This document shows, piece by piece, positions 16,442 to 24,557 of a stretch of 64,000 nt of DNA; within the stretch, counting starts at the first letter, position 1, and every line of letters starts with the position of its first letter. The stretch is from positions 1-64,000 of the IMG/VR virus record IMGVR_UViG_3300009130_001466, one strand, 5' to 3'. The translations under genes and the position numbers were made by a program. Below the pieces are notes generated by a model. That model searched no databases and was not told the DNA's origin. It saw only the letters and a program-made list of their open reading frames with translations. Origin of the DNA: a virus.

Positions 16442-17944
16442 TTAAAATCCTATTCTACCAGAAGATGGTATATTTTTGTTTTCTTTAATGTTTTCTTTCG
16501 AGGTATTTAATTTATTTGCAAATATATCATATATAGTATCCATGTCAACATTAAAAACTTTATTTTCCAAACTTTCTCCCCATTTTTGTATAATCTTTGA
16601 ATACTTCTTGTGGAATTTTTCGTATTCGGGAGTTTTTTGGAACTCTTTGTCAGTTAGTTTGTCCTCCATATCTTTGGCTTTTTGTGGTCGTACTATATTT
16701 GTCTTTTTTGTTTTTGCCCCCGATTCGTCCAAGATGTCAAAAGCTTTGTCTGGAAATTTTTTATCATTTAAATAAATATCGCACAAGTCTACAATTTTTT
16801 TAATCAGGTCTTCTTTGTACTCTACTTGGTGAAATTTTTCATAAGATTTTTTTGCACTCTTAATTAATTCAAAAGTTTCTTCTTTAGTTGGCTCTGAAAC
16901 GTCTATTTTTTCAAATCTACGATTTAGTGCCGAATCTTTCTTAAAAAAACGATCATATTCATCTTTAGTCGTAGCTCCAATGCAGGATATGTTGCCCCTT
17001 GATAATGCTGGCTTCAAAATGTTAGCAAAATCTAAGCTACCTTCTGAGCTTCCAGCTCCAACTATAGTGTGAATTTCATCAATAAACAAAATATAATGAT
17101 CTTCTTTTGATAAGTGTTCTAAAATGTTTTTAAGTTTTTCTTCCATCTGTCCTCTGTAGATAGTGCCAGCTAAGACGGAAGTTAAATCTAGCGAAAGTAT
17201 ATTCTTGTGAAGCAGTAAGTCTGGACATTCTCTCTTGATGATTTTTTCCGCCATGCCTTCTACAATAGCTGTTTTACCAACACCAGCTTCTCCGACTAAA
17301 ATAACATTACTTTTATTTCTACGCAACAAAATTTCAAAAATTCTTTCTATTTCTTTGTCTCTGCCAAAAATTTCAAACTCTTCTTTTTGGGAAATTTTAT
17401 CATTTAAGTTTTCACACCAATTTTCCATTTGGTTAAGAGCCTCTTCTGGTTTTTTGTTTGCAGAATTTGAGCCTACAGAACATGGAACGTTCTGCCTTGG
17501 AATGCCATCTTTAATAATTTTGCTTAAATCCTTGATTAGCTTAGTTAGATCTATATCCAAACTAATTAAAAAGTCTACGATCTCCTCTCTGGTGCTGAGT
17601 ATAGAAAGAAATATGTGGTCAATACCAATATAATCATCTTTGAATTTTCTTGATTTTAAAGCAGCAAAATCTAAAATTTCTTTGATTTCTGGCGCAAAGA
17701 TTGATTTTTTTCTTTTGGGTTCTTTGTAATTTAATAAAGCGTACTCTATACTTTTGTTAATACCTTCTTTAATTAGATCGTTTGATATTAAAACATAATC
17801 AATATTACTGTGATCTAATTGCAATATACAAGTCATTAAGTGTAAGTCTATGACTTTGAGGTGGCCAAAGTCTTTAGCAATAGAGACTGAGTCGCTAATC
17901 GCTTTTTTGGCAGAAGGAGTTAGGTTATAACTGGAAAGATCCAT
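16442..17944 (-). CDS. one-ring ClpA/ClpC-like AAA+ ATPase
   Basis: 500 residues. An N-terminal Clp_N double repeat (about 1-145; LTPSAKKAISDSV and EIKEILDFAALKS) is followed by a single D1-type AAA+ module: Walker A GEAGVGKT (218-225), the pore-loop segment AGTIYRGQMEEKL, Walker B ILFIDE (about 285-290) and arginine finger ALNRRFE. The second AAA+ ring (D2) and the ClpP-binding loop found in ClpA/ClpC/ClpX are missing; after the D1 lid there are about 90 residues of charged helix. It may be an adaptor-driven remodeller acting on replication or host proteins. Start overlaps the DnaE stop (TAATG). Confidence 0.85.
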   Translation of the reverse strand: MDLSSYNLTPSAKKAISDSVSIAKDFGHLKVIDLHLMTCILQLDHSNIDYVLISNDLIKEGINKSIEYALLNYKEPKRKKSIFAPEIKEILDFAALKSRKFKDDYIGIDHIFLSILSTREEIVDFLISLDIDLTKLIKDLSKIIKDGIPRQNVPCSVGSNSANKKPEEALNQMENWCENLNDKISQKEEFEIFGRDKEIERIFEILLRRNKSNVILVGEAGVGKTAIVEGMAEKIIKRECPDLLLHKNILSLDLTSVLAGTIYRGQMEEKLKNILEHLSKEDHYILFIDEIHTIVGAGSSEGSLDFANILKPALSRGNISCIGATTKDEYDRFFKKDSALNRRFEKIDVSEPTKEETFELIKSAKKSYEKFHQVEYKEDLIKKIVDLCDIYLNDKKFPDKAFDILDESGAKTKKTNIVRPQKAKDMEDKLTDKEFQKTPEYEKFHKKYSKIIQKWGESLENKVFNVDMDTIYDIFANKLNTSKENIKENKNIPSSGRIGF

Positions 17945-20514
17945 TATTTTATTTCTGATAGTTTTGTGTAAATTTTTTCGTCAAGAATGGTTATTTTATC
18001 TCCAAAGACAATATCTTCTCCTTTACTTCCGTAAATAAAGACGATTTGTTCTTCCTTTGGTTTTTTGCCTCCATTGTTTAAATAGTTATCCAAAGTAGCG
18101 GATCGCCTATTATTCATAAGCATAAAATTGATTTTACCAAAATCATCTTGAATCTCTACTCTCATATATTTATTTCCTGCCGCACTTGTTCGCGATACGC
18201 AGTCTGTGACAACTCCCACAAATTTAACTCTATCGTTATTTGTTAAAGACTTCAGGGTTATGCTATTATACATATCTCCGCAGTTTTCAAACACATCTTT
18301 GATTTCTGTAGAGTGACTATAACCAAGATACTTGCGTTCGAAGAACCAATTTGCAAATTTTAAATGGTCTTTGTTCTTGTCGTAAATTTTTCTATAAGAA
18401 GAGTATTTTTTCTTAAAGGTTTCAAATCGTGATGGTTTCATGATGGGTTTGCCGTCATCAGCTATTAGAGAATCTTTAATAACGGAATGAATAGTATTCA
18501 ATACGTCATAATCAAATTTCTCGCCTAAATGCACTACGTTACGCTTCTCTCTTTCTGTTAGTATGTTGAAGGCTTGAGATTCTAAAACTAATCGACAGCG
18601 GTTTGGTATCTTTGAACTTGACTCACAAAAAGAGTCCATCATGCCTCCTTGTATCAAGCCAGAAAGCACGCCAATGTTGAGGCTACATTGTTTTGCTGTA
18701 AGGAATATATCGTATTTATTTTGATTGCTTTCTTGAGCTTTTCTGAAGCCAACCAAACTCTCTAGTGTTTTTTCTGAAACTCCTTTAATGCTATTTACTC
18801 CAAATCTGATATTACGGCCTTCGATACCAAAGTTAATGTCGGACTTAGATAAGTCTGGTGGGAGGAGCTTCATATTAAATAAACAAAACTCTTGATTGAT
18901 CAGAGCAATCTCTGCATGTGAATCTGGCTCATGCTTTGTCATTTTCAACAAACTAAGAAAAAACTCTTTAGGATGCTTGAATTTAAGGTAGGTGGTAATT
19001 GCAGCTAGAATAGCGTAACTGATTGAGTGGGATTTATTAAACGAATAGTTTGCTGAATCTTCAGCCACTTTCCACAAAACTTCCCCTACCTCTTTATCCA
19101 GATTATTTTGAGCAATTTTTTGCTCAATCTTAACTTTCCAAGCTGACATTTGATCCACTTTTTTCTTACCAACAATACGCCTGAGTTGTTCTGATTCGTC
19201 GAGGGTAAACCCAACCTTTACTGCCATCTTCATTAACTGCTCTTGGTAAAGTGGAATGCCACCAGTGTAAGAGAGGATATCGTCAAAATGTTTATTAACA
19301 GACTGGAATTCACCAGTGCGGGTATAATCGCTATAGACATCAAGATAGTCAAGTGCGCCAGGGCGAGCAATAGCAACAACGGCCGAAAGCTCTTCAAGAT
19401 TTCTGGGAGATACTTTTTTACATACTTTAAAATTTGTGTCTGCTTCGATTTGAAATAGCCCTTTAGGCGCTTCGATGTTTTTAAAGTTTTCATAAATTTC
19501 TGGTAATTGTACATCAATATCTTCTATATTGATTCCTAATTGTTTGCAAGTGTCGTTGACAACTGACAGGGTGCGTAAGCCAAGGATATCAAACTTAACC
19601 ATTAAAGCTGCGACATCGTTCATGTCGTATGCGGAGATTAAATCCCCGTCGCTAGTTTTCTGCATTGGCATAATCTCTTCAACATCATAGAAGCTAATAG
19701 CGATTCCTGATGGGTGAACCCCAGTATTTTTATTTAAACCCTCTAGCTTTTTTGCTATTCTAAAAACTTTGGGATTTTTATCTGCAAACTCTTTGAATTT
19801 TTCGCTTTCTTCGTAAGCTTTATCTAGTTTTGCTACCTTTCCGAATTGCTTTGGAATTTGAGAACTGACTGAATTTACATCATCTTCCGATAGCTCTCCA
19901 ACTATTTTACCGCACTCTTTAACGCACAGCTTACTACTTAAAGTATTTAATGTCAGTATTTTGCAAGTTCTACCTTTGTGTTTTCTTTCGATGTACTTAA
20001 TTACTTCTTTTCGTCTGTCGTAAGAGATATCATTATCAACATCCGCTAGTAGCGATCCATCGAGATAGGTAATTCCATCAACTATTGTTTTTTTAGCTCG
20101 ACTCTTGGAAACGAATCTCTCGAAGAAAAGATCGTATTTAATTGGATCTACGTTCGTAACTCGTAACAGGTACAAAACCAAAGAACCAGCGGCAGATCCT
20201 CGACCTGGCCCAGTGGGTATCTTGTTTTCATGGCAAAAATTTAAAACATCCCAATTGAGCAGTATATAATCTATAAAGCCTAAATCTTTTAAAACATCAA
20301 GCTCCATTTTAACTCTATCAAAATACTTCTGCTTGTTGCTTAGAGCATTTATACCTCTATCCTTTACCCCTTTTAAACATAATTGCCTAAGGAGATTAAA
20401 ATTAGAAGTGTCGCTGGGTATGTTTAGTTCTTCATAGAACTTTGCATCTACCTTAATTTCGGGTAGTCTTACCCCAGGTGGCATGGGCTGTTTGTATGGC
20501 TTTAACTCTAACAT
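17944..20514 (-). CDS. dnaE: DNA polymerase III alpha subunit (DnaE) core without PHP domain
   Basis: 856 residues versus about 1160 in bacterial DnaE. Polymerase motifs are intact: PGRGSAAGS (103-111), the two catalytic aspartates in ADVDND (158-162) and the third in KFDILGL (309). HPSGIAIS, PLYQEQLM and ANYSFNKSHSISYA follow, then helix-hairpin-helix and a C-terminal OB domain (VKFVGVVTDCVSRT). The N-terminal PHP domain is absent and is encoded at 21825-22505; a DnaQ-like proofreader is at 21190-21822. It replicates phage DNA. It has its own sigma-70 promoter with an overlapping palindrome, and the ATG sits at the predicted transcript start. Confidence 0.93.
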   Translation of the reverse strand: MLELKPYKQPMPPGVRLPEIKVDAKFYEELNIPSDTSNFNLLRQLCLKGVKDRGINALSNKQKYFDRVKMELDVLKDLGFIDYILLNWDVLNFCHENKIPTGPGRGSAAGSLVLYLLRVTNVDPIKYDLFFERFVSKSRAKKTIVDGITYLDGSLLADVDNDISYDRRKEVIKYIERKHKGRTCKILTLNTLSSKLCVKECGKIVGELSEDDVNSVSSQIPKQFGKVAKLDKAYEESEKFKEFADKNPKVFRIAKKLEGLNKNTGVHPSGIAISFYDVEEIMPMQKTSDGDLISAYDMNDVAALMVKFDILGLRTLSVVNDTCKQLGINIEDIDVQLPEIYENFKNIEAPKGLFQIEADTNFKVCKKVSPRNLEELSAVVAIARPGALDYLDVYSDYTRTGEFQSVNKHFDDILSYTGGIPLYQEQLMKMAVKVGFTLDESEQLRRIVGKKKVDQMSAWKVKIEQKIAQNNLDKEVGEVLWKVAEDSANYSFNKSHSISYAILAAITTYLKFKHPKEFFLSLLKMTKHEPDSHAEIALINQEFCLFNMKLLPPDLSKSDINFGIEGRNIRFGVNSIKGVSEKTLESLVGFRKAQESNQNKYDIFLTAKQCSLNIGVLSGLIQGGMMDSFCESSSKIPNRCRLVLESQAFNILTEREKRNVVHLGEKFDYDVLNTIHSVIKDSLIADDGKPIMKPSRFETFKKKYSSYRKIYDKNKDHLKFANWFFERKYLGYSHSTEIKDVFENCGDMYNSITLKSLTNNDRVKFVGVVTDCVSRTSAAGNKYMRVEIQDDFGKINFMLMNNRRSATLDNYLNNGGKKPKEEQIVFIYGSKGEDIVFGDKITILDEKIYTKLSEIK

Positions 20515-20550
20515 ATACCTATATTATAGGTATACTATTTAGAATTGCAA
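20514..20550 (-). promoter_or_regulatory. sigma-70 promoter with overlapping palindromic operator before dnaE
   Basis: Minus strand: TTGCAA (20545-20550), 16-nt spacer, TATAAT (20523-20528), 8 nt, ATG. The -10 lies inside a perfect 10-1-10 inverted repeat (TATACCTATA/TATAGGTATA, 20514-20534), a good candidate binding site for a dimeric repressor. The predicted start point coincides with the dnaE start codon. Confidence 0.7.
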
Positions 20551-20551
20551 G

Positions 20552-21175
20552 CTAAAAATGATTATAAAAGGGAATAATGATATACCTAACCACTTTTAAG
20601 AATGAAGCCCAAGAGGGATATTTGTATGCAATTTTGTTTAAATATAGATCAATAGGTTTCAGCCAAAATTTTAAATAAACTTTTATTAATTTGGTTTTGA
20701 AAGAAGCTTCTTTGATTATTTTGCCAACTAATTCTCTCTGATCTTTTTTTCTTTCAACGTTGTCCACGCTTTGGCAATTAATGCAAGTAGTACTGACCAA
20801 AAAACCAGACTCAAAAATAAGTTTAAAGTCTAAGCTCCAATCTTGGTCTAAAAAATCTATAGGCTGGTCTGGGGAAATTATAATTTCTCCATTAAAGTTT
20901 TCATCCATCCAGTATTCTCCCCTTCTCTTTATTGCCATTTTGATGGGTACGTCGTTTGAATTCAAATATTCATACTCTTCAAAGTGCTGGGACTTTAAAT
21001 TACCTTCTAGTGAAATTAAATATGTCATCATATCGCTTTCAAAGCTATTTGTAAGAAAGCTGTTCTTGTCTTTTAATGATCTGATAACCTCAGAAGGGAC
21101 AACTATTTTAGTCCAATCGACTGATTGGGCGAATTTCTCTGAGCATTCAAACGACACTTTATCGAACAATTTCAT
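20552..21175 (-). CDS. hypothetical protein in replication operon
   Basis: 207 residues, no recognised family. The N-terminal part (VDWTKIVVPSEVIRSLKDKN) is followed by a strand-rich core with STTCINCQSVDNVERKKDQ, which has a CxxC pair, and a basic, aromatic C-terminus ending YIIIPFYNHF that could be amphipathic rather than transmembrane. It sits between dnaQ and dnaE, so a replisome-associated role is possible. The start is supported by a GTGTAA motif 8 nt upstream; the motif follows the dnaQ stop directly. Confidence 0.65.
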   Translation of the reverse strand: MKLFDKVSFECSEKFAQSVDWTKIVVPSEVIRSLKDKNSFLTNSFESDMMTYLISLEGNLKSQHFEEYEYLNSNDVPIKMAIKRRGEYWMDENFNGEIIISPDQPIDFLDQDWSLDFKLIFESGFLVSTTCINCQSVDNVERKKDQRELVGKIIKEASFKTKLIKVYLKFWLKPIDLYLNKIAYKYPSWASFLKVVRYIIIPFYNHF

Positions 21176-21183
21176 ACTCTATG

Positions 21184-21189
21184 TTACAC
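21184..21189 (-). promoter_or_regulatory. GTGTAA start-linked motif inside replication operon
   Basis: Minus strand: the dnaQ stop TGA is followed by GTGTAA, CATAGAGT (8 nt) and the ATG at 21175. No TTGACA-like -35 is visible because that region is the dnaQ coding end. Confidence 0.5.
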
Positions 21190-21822
21190 TCACACCTCTA
21201 ATTCCCACAGTTGTTTTTGGAAAATCTCAAAATTCTTTTCAATGTCATATAGAGCATCATGTAGTTTAGCTTCATCAAACTGTATTTCATAATGTTGTAA
21301 CAAGAACTTCTGATTCGTTTTTAATCCTCTTTCTCTGTAATTTAGATACCTTAGCTGCCAAGAGATAAAATCATCCTTGTCGGGAGTTTTATTGCCCTTA
21401 GCGATGGCTGTAGCTATCGCCTTAGTATCAAAACACCTCTTTGCAAAAGAGAAGTCTGCTTTTAAGTTTAAATTTCTAGCAATTACCCCAAGCATGTATA
21501 GATCATACCCAAGAATGTTCTGCCCAACAACAATGACGTCGTCTTGGCTGATTAGGTCCATAAACTCTTTGAATACTGTGATAGGATCTTCAGCTTTAGA
21601 TAAGTAGTCTTTCTTATTGAATCCAGTGATCTTGGCTGCTCCCTCTGAGACATTAATCTCATCCCATTTTAAGAATCTGTTTTGCTTTTTTGTAATCTTC
21701 TTGCCAGTAGCTTCAATCCAAGCTAGTTGCCAAGGTTTTGATGACACAAGGTTGAGGCCTTCGGTTTCAGTGTCGAAAATAATGTATTTTTGATCAAATT
21801 TAAATCTAAGTAGGTCTTCCAT
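21190..21822 (-). CDS. DnaQ-like 3'-5' exonuclease
   Basis: About 210 residues. The DEDDh exonuclease motifs are present: IIFDTETEG (Exo I, Asp and Glu), NILGYDLYML (Exo II) and LHDALYDIEK (Exo III with His and Asp). The ATG at 21822 is preferred because the upstream gene stops at 21825 and GGAGG precedes it; an in-frame start 33 nt upstream would overlap. Proofreading for the neighbouring DnaE core is the most likely job, since that protein lacks its own exonuclease. Length suits epsilon-type catalytic domains without a long C-terminal tail. Confidence 0.87.
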   Translation of the reverse strand: MEDLLRFKFDQKYIIFDTETEGLNLVSSKPWQLAWIEATGKKITKKQNRFLKWDEINVSEGAAKITGFNKKDYLSKAEDPITVFKEFMDLISQDDVIVVGQNILGYDLYMLGVIARNLNLKADFSFAKRCFDTKAIATAIAKGNKTPDKDDFISWQLRYLNYRERGLKTNQKFLLQHYEIQFDEAKLHDALYDIEKNFEIFQKQLWELEV

Positions 21823-21824
21823 AA

Positions 21825-22505
21825 TTATTTGTCCTCCTTCCAGGCTTCTATGCAAAAACGATCACTGCCAAAATGGTCAAGTCGTGGATTAGATAGGCTG
21901 GCTTGTTGGCCAGGCTGACGATTGCAAATACACTTGTATGTTTGAAATGCTTCGACATCTTCTCTATTTTCATAATAAATTGATTTGGCTTTTTTTATTG
22001 CTTTTTTAGGGCTAGTAGCAACATACTGTTCAACTTTTTCTTTAAGAAGAAAGTCAAAGGGAAGATTATTGTCTTCTATAATAAAATCTATCTCGTCTGG
22101 CAACCACGGCATACAGTTGGCAAAACCAGTAAGGTTCTTATGTAAGAACGAGTCGTAGAACGGGATGCAAAATTTTATATTCTTATAGTCAAGCCAAGGA
22201 GTCTTAATTTTTTTCTCAAAACTTTCTGTGTGAAGTTTGTACAACTCCCTGCACCCTTCGTCTCCGTCAGGATAAGCTAAGATTTTACTTTCTGAATCTG
22301 GGCTCTCGTCATCATTAAAGATTGATAGGCGTAGGCCAAAGCGTAACCTCTCCCCGAATAGGCGAAAAGCTTCTGGGAAGCCAGTCATGCTATCTTCAAC
22401 TAGATATATCTCGTTGATTTGATTTTCATTAGCAATTCGTTCTACGTCGTCTAAACGCAATATGCTTTTACCTATAGAAAAGTGAGTCTTAAATAATGGT
22501 GTCAT
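21825..22505 (-). CDS. stand-alone PHP-like domain of DNA polymerase III alpha
   Basis: About 226 residues. The start PLFKTHFSIGKSILRLDDV, then NEIYLVEDSMTGFPEAFRLF, RLRFGLRLSI and GCRELYKLHTESF follow the order of the DnaE PHP domain (HLHTHxS, ITDHGxMxG, xIGxE, GYxNLxxL). The metal-binding His-x-His is changed to Lys-x-His and the later Asp-His to Asp-Ser, so a phosphoesterase activity is unlikely. Four cysteines near the C-terminus (CICN and FC) are extra. I chose the ATG at 22505; a TTG at 22526 overlaps the upstream stop. It probably joins the DnaE core non-covalently. Confidence 0.75.
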   Translation of the reverse strand: MTPLFKTHFSIGKSILRLDDVERIANENQINEIYLVEDSMTGFPEAFRLFGERLRFGLRLSIFNDDESPDSESKILAYPDGDEGCRELYKLHTESFEKKIKTPWLDYKNIKFCIPFYDSFLHKNLTGFANCMPWLPDEIDFIIEDNNLPFDFLLKEKVEQYVATSPKKAIKKAKSIYYENREDVEAFQTYKCICNRQPGQQASLSNPRLDHFGSDRFCIEAWKEDK

Positions 22506-22522
22506 GCGGGAATGATACGCTA

Positions 22523-23524
22523 TCAATATCTATTTGTCAAGTGTTTTGGGCAACCAGGATAGTGTTTTATTTCGTGGCTGCCTCCCTCTGGAACCATTTC
22601 GCTTTTAAAGTCTTCTTGAAAGCACGAGGAGACAAATTCACCATCTTTATTTTTAATTTCCGCATAAAAGAAATCAAACTTATATGGGCAGTGCCACATT
22701 ACTGTCCCATCCTTTTTAAGCTGACCTTTTTCTTTGGCGAACCCACATTGAAGTTTTCCCCCAAAAGAACCGTCATCTGGAAACCCTTTATCTAGAGCAA
22801 AATTAGATACAGCATCTTGTTCATTAAAATTTTCTAAATAATCTTGGATGGATGCCAACTGCAACTCAAAGCCCTCCAAGTCATCCTCGTCGATTGGGTT
22901 CATTTTCATTAAGCCGTCTTTATTTAAATCGAACTTAAGGAATAAAAATTCTGAGGTTCGGTTGACATATTCTGGGAAGAGATGCTTAACAGCTAGGCAA
23001 TACATGTAATCCTGTAGGTTGTCTTCTTTTTCTTTCCCTTCAAATTTCTTCTTGCTCGTCTTATAGTCTCGAATGATTGCTATTTTCTTATCTTTATAAA
23101 GGAACAATTGGTCAATAAAGCCACGGATATGATAGCCGTTTTGTTCGATATCAAAATCTAATTCAGCATGAGCCTCGTCTGGAATCCCTAACTCTTCCCC
23201 ATAAAAGTTACAACTAAGGCCATTGAGGATCATCTCCTTGATCATATTCATGTTTTCGTCATCTGTTACCCCCAATTCAGAAGCATCAGACATAATCAAA
23301 TCCTTGACCGCTTTTGCTGCGAACGGATCTTTGGCTTTTGTGATTTTATTAAAATGAGTTTTTGTTTTTTGTTTAGACAGAAATTCAAAAACATTGTGGC
23401 AAACAGTACCACGTCTTGCTCCGTCATTATTTGTGTCGGGGAGCTTCTGTTTATATTTGCTCCAGTATATCCAACTGCATGATTGCGCCGTTTTGATGCG
23501 ACTTGCTGATAGTTTAACTTCCAT
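22523..23524 (-). CDS. PD-(D/E)XK nuclease, Cas4/RecB-like
   Basis: 333 residues. N-terminal SASRIKTAQSCSWIYWSKY and GTVCHNVFE (the conserved His) are followed by HIRGFIDQLFL and IIRDYKTSKK, giving the D...D-x-K active site of RecB/Cas4-type nucleases, then LQDYMYCLAV. Cys at position 16 plus several C-terminal cysteines (LQCGF, WHCPY, SSCF, PGCPK) are arranged as in nucleases with an Fe-S cluster (AddB, Cas4), though the pattern is not exact. Embedded between primase and the PHP gene, it most likely processes replication or recombination intermediates. Confidence 0.85.
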   Translation of the reverse strand: MEVKLSASRIKTAQSCSWIYWSKYKQKLPDTNNDGARRGTVCHNVFEFLSKQKTKTHFNKITKAKDPFAAKAVKDLIMSDASELGVTDDENMNMIKEMILNGLSCNFYGEELGIPDEAHAELDFDIEQNGYHIRGFIDQLFLYKDKKIAIIRDYKTSKKKFEGKEKEDNLQDYMYCLAVKHLFPEYVNRTSEFLFLKFDLNKDGLMKMNPIDEDDLEGFELQLASIQDYLENFNEQDAVSNFALDKGFPDDGSFGGKLQCGFAKEKGQLKKDGTVMWHCPYKFDFFYAEIKNKDGEFVSSCFQEDFKSEMVPEGGSHEIKHYPGCPKHLTNRY

Positions 23525-24557
23525 TTAATATTTTAATTAATTTTTTGCAGTGTGTATTTTTTGACAATTTGTCGTTTGATTTGATTTTCTTTAATACATA
23601 CTCTTGAAATTTATTGTCGCCAAGGCTCCACTTGTCGCATCGACTATGCCACTCTTTAAAACCGTCAAGAGACCCCGTATCAGATTCAAGCATGTCTCCA
23701 AAGTCATTGCATAGGGGTGGGTTTATTTTAATAATTGAAAGATCAAATATAGAGGACAGCTTAGAAGCTATCTTGATTGAAGCCAATGCGCCAGAATTGT
23801 TTTCTTTAGTATTGTCGTTATTTGTCGCTATGATAATTCTATCAAGGTCAAAAGAGTTTAAATAGGACACAAGCTTTGTTGAAGCGTCTAACCCAAATGT
23901 TACTAGTACGTTATTAAAACCAGCTTCATAAAGGGCTAGGCAGTCTCCTATACTTTCTACCAAGATTACCTCGTTAGAGTCTTCTATGTACTTGCGAGAA
24001 AGATTATGGGGATATACCCAACCACTCTTTCTCCCTAAGTGTTTCCATTTTGGAACATTATCCAAGTCAATTACAGAACGACCAGAAAAGCCGTGAATTT
24101 GGCCATCTAAATTATATATAGGAAAAACCATACGGCGATACATCTTACCCCCGCCAGCGTAACCACATTTAAATTTTTCTTGCGTTTTAGATGAAACGCC
24201 ACGCTTTTCGTAGAAAGTCTTCATGGGTAAAAGTTTTTCTAGGTCAGAGTCTGGGTATATTTTTTCCATTTCTATTTTTTCTGCTTTAGGCTCGTTCGTT
24301 TTGTAGGATTCTGGATTATCAATTAAGTATTCTTTGAGTAATTTGGGGTCTTCTGTATTTAGGGTTTGTTTAATTAAAGCGGAAAAAGGTTTTGCTTGTT
24401 CGTCCCCACCAAAGTCTCGCCAAACGCCAGAGTCTTTATATATAATAAGAGACGTATTGGTTTTTCCATTTCTAAAGACTGCGCGAGTTCTCCAATGAGA
24501 ACCGCAATCTTGCAGCGGATATCCTAATTTTTCTAAAGAGTTTCTGTAGTGGTTCAT
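23514..24557 (-). CDS. DnaG-type primase with Toprim domain
   Basis: 347 residues. Order: a short N-terminal domain (SHWRTRAVFRNGKTNTSLII, SGVWRDFGG) where cellular DnaG has a CHC2 zinc finger, but the zinc cysteines are missing; a middle primase domain (KTFYEKRGVSSKTQEKFKCG, MVFPIYNLDGQIHGFSGRS); and a Toprim fold with VILVESIGDCLALYEAG (catalytic Glu) and RIIIATNNDN in place of the usual DxD, where Asn replaces the first Asp. It makes primers for lagging-strand synthesis next to the DnaB-like helicase. Start overlaps the helicase stop by ATGA. Confidence 0.87.
   Translation of the reverse strand: MNHYRNSLEKLGYPLQDCGSHWRTRAVFRNGKTNTSLIIYKDSGVWRDFGGDEQAKPFSALIKQTLNTEDPKLLKEYLIDNPESYKTNEPKAEKIEMEKIYPDSDLEKLLPMKTFYEKRGVSSKTQEKFKCGYAGGGKMYRRMVFPIYNLDGQIHGFSGRSVIDLDNVPKWKHLGRKSGWVYPHNLSRKYIEDSNEVILVESIGDCLALYEAGFNNVLVTFGLDASTKLVSYLNSFDLDRIIIATNNDNTKENNSGALASIKIASKLSSIFDLSIIKINPPLCNDFGDMLESDTGSLDGFKEWHSRCDKWSLGDNKFQEYVLKKIKSNDKLSKNTHCKKLIKILNGS

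Noticed and set aside
16033-16510. Two plus-strand open frames (91 and 89 residues) across the terminator region.
   Set aside because: They overlap the kinase-like gene, a terminator and the 69-residue gene on the other strand, and their translations look like random antisense.
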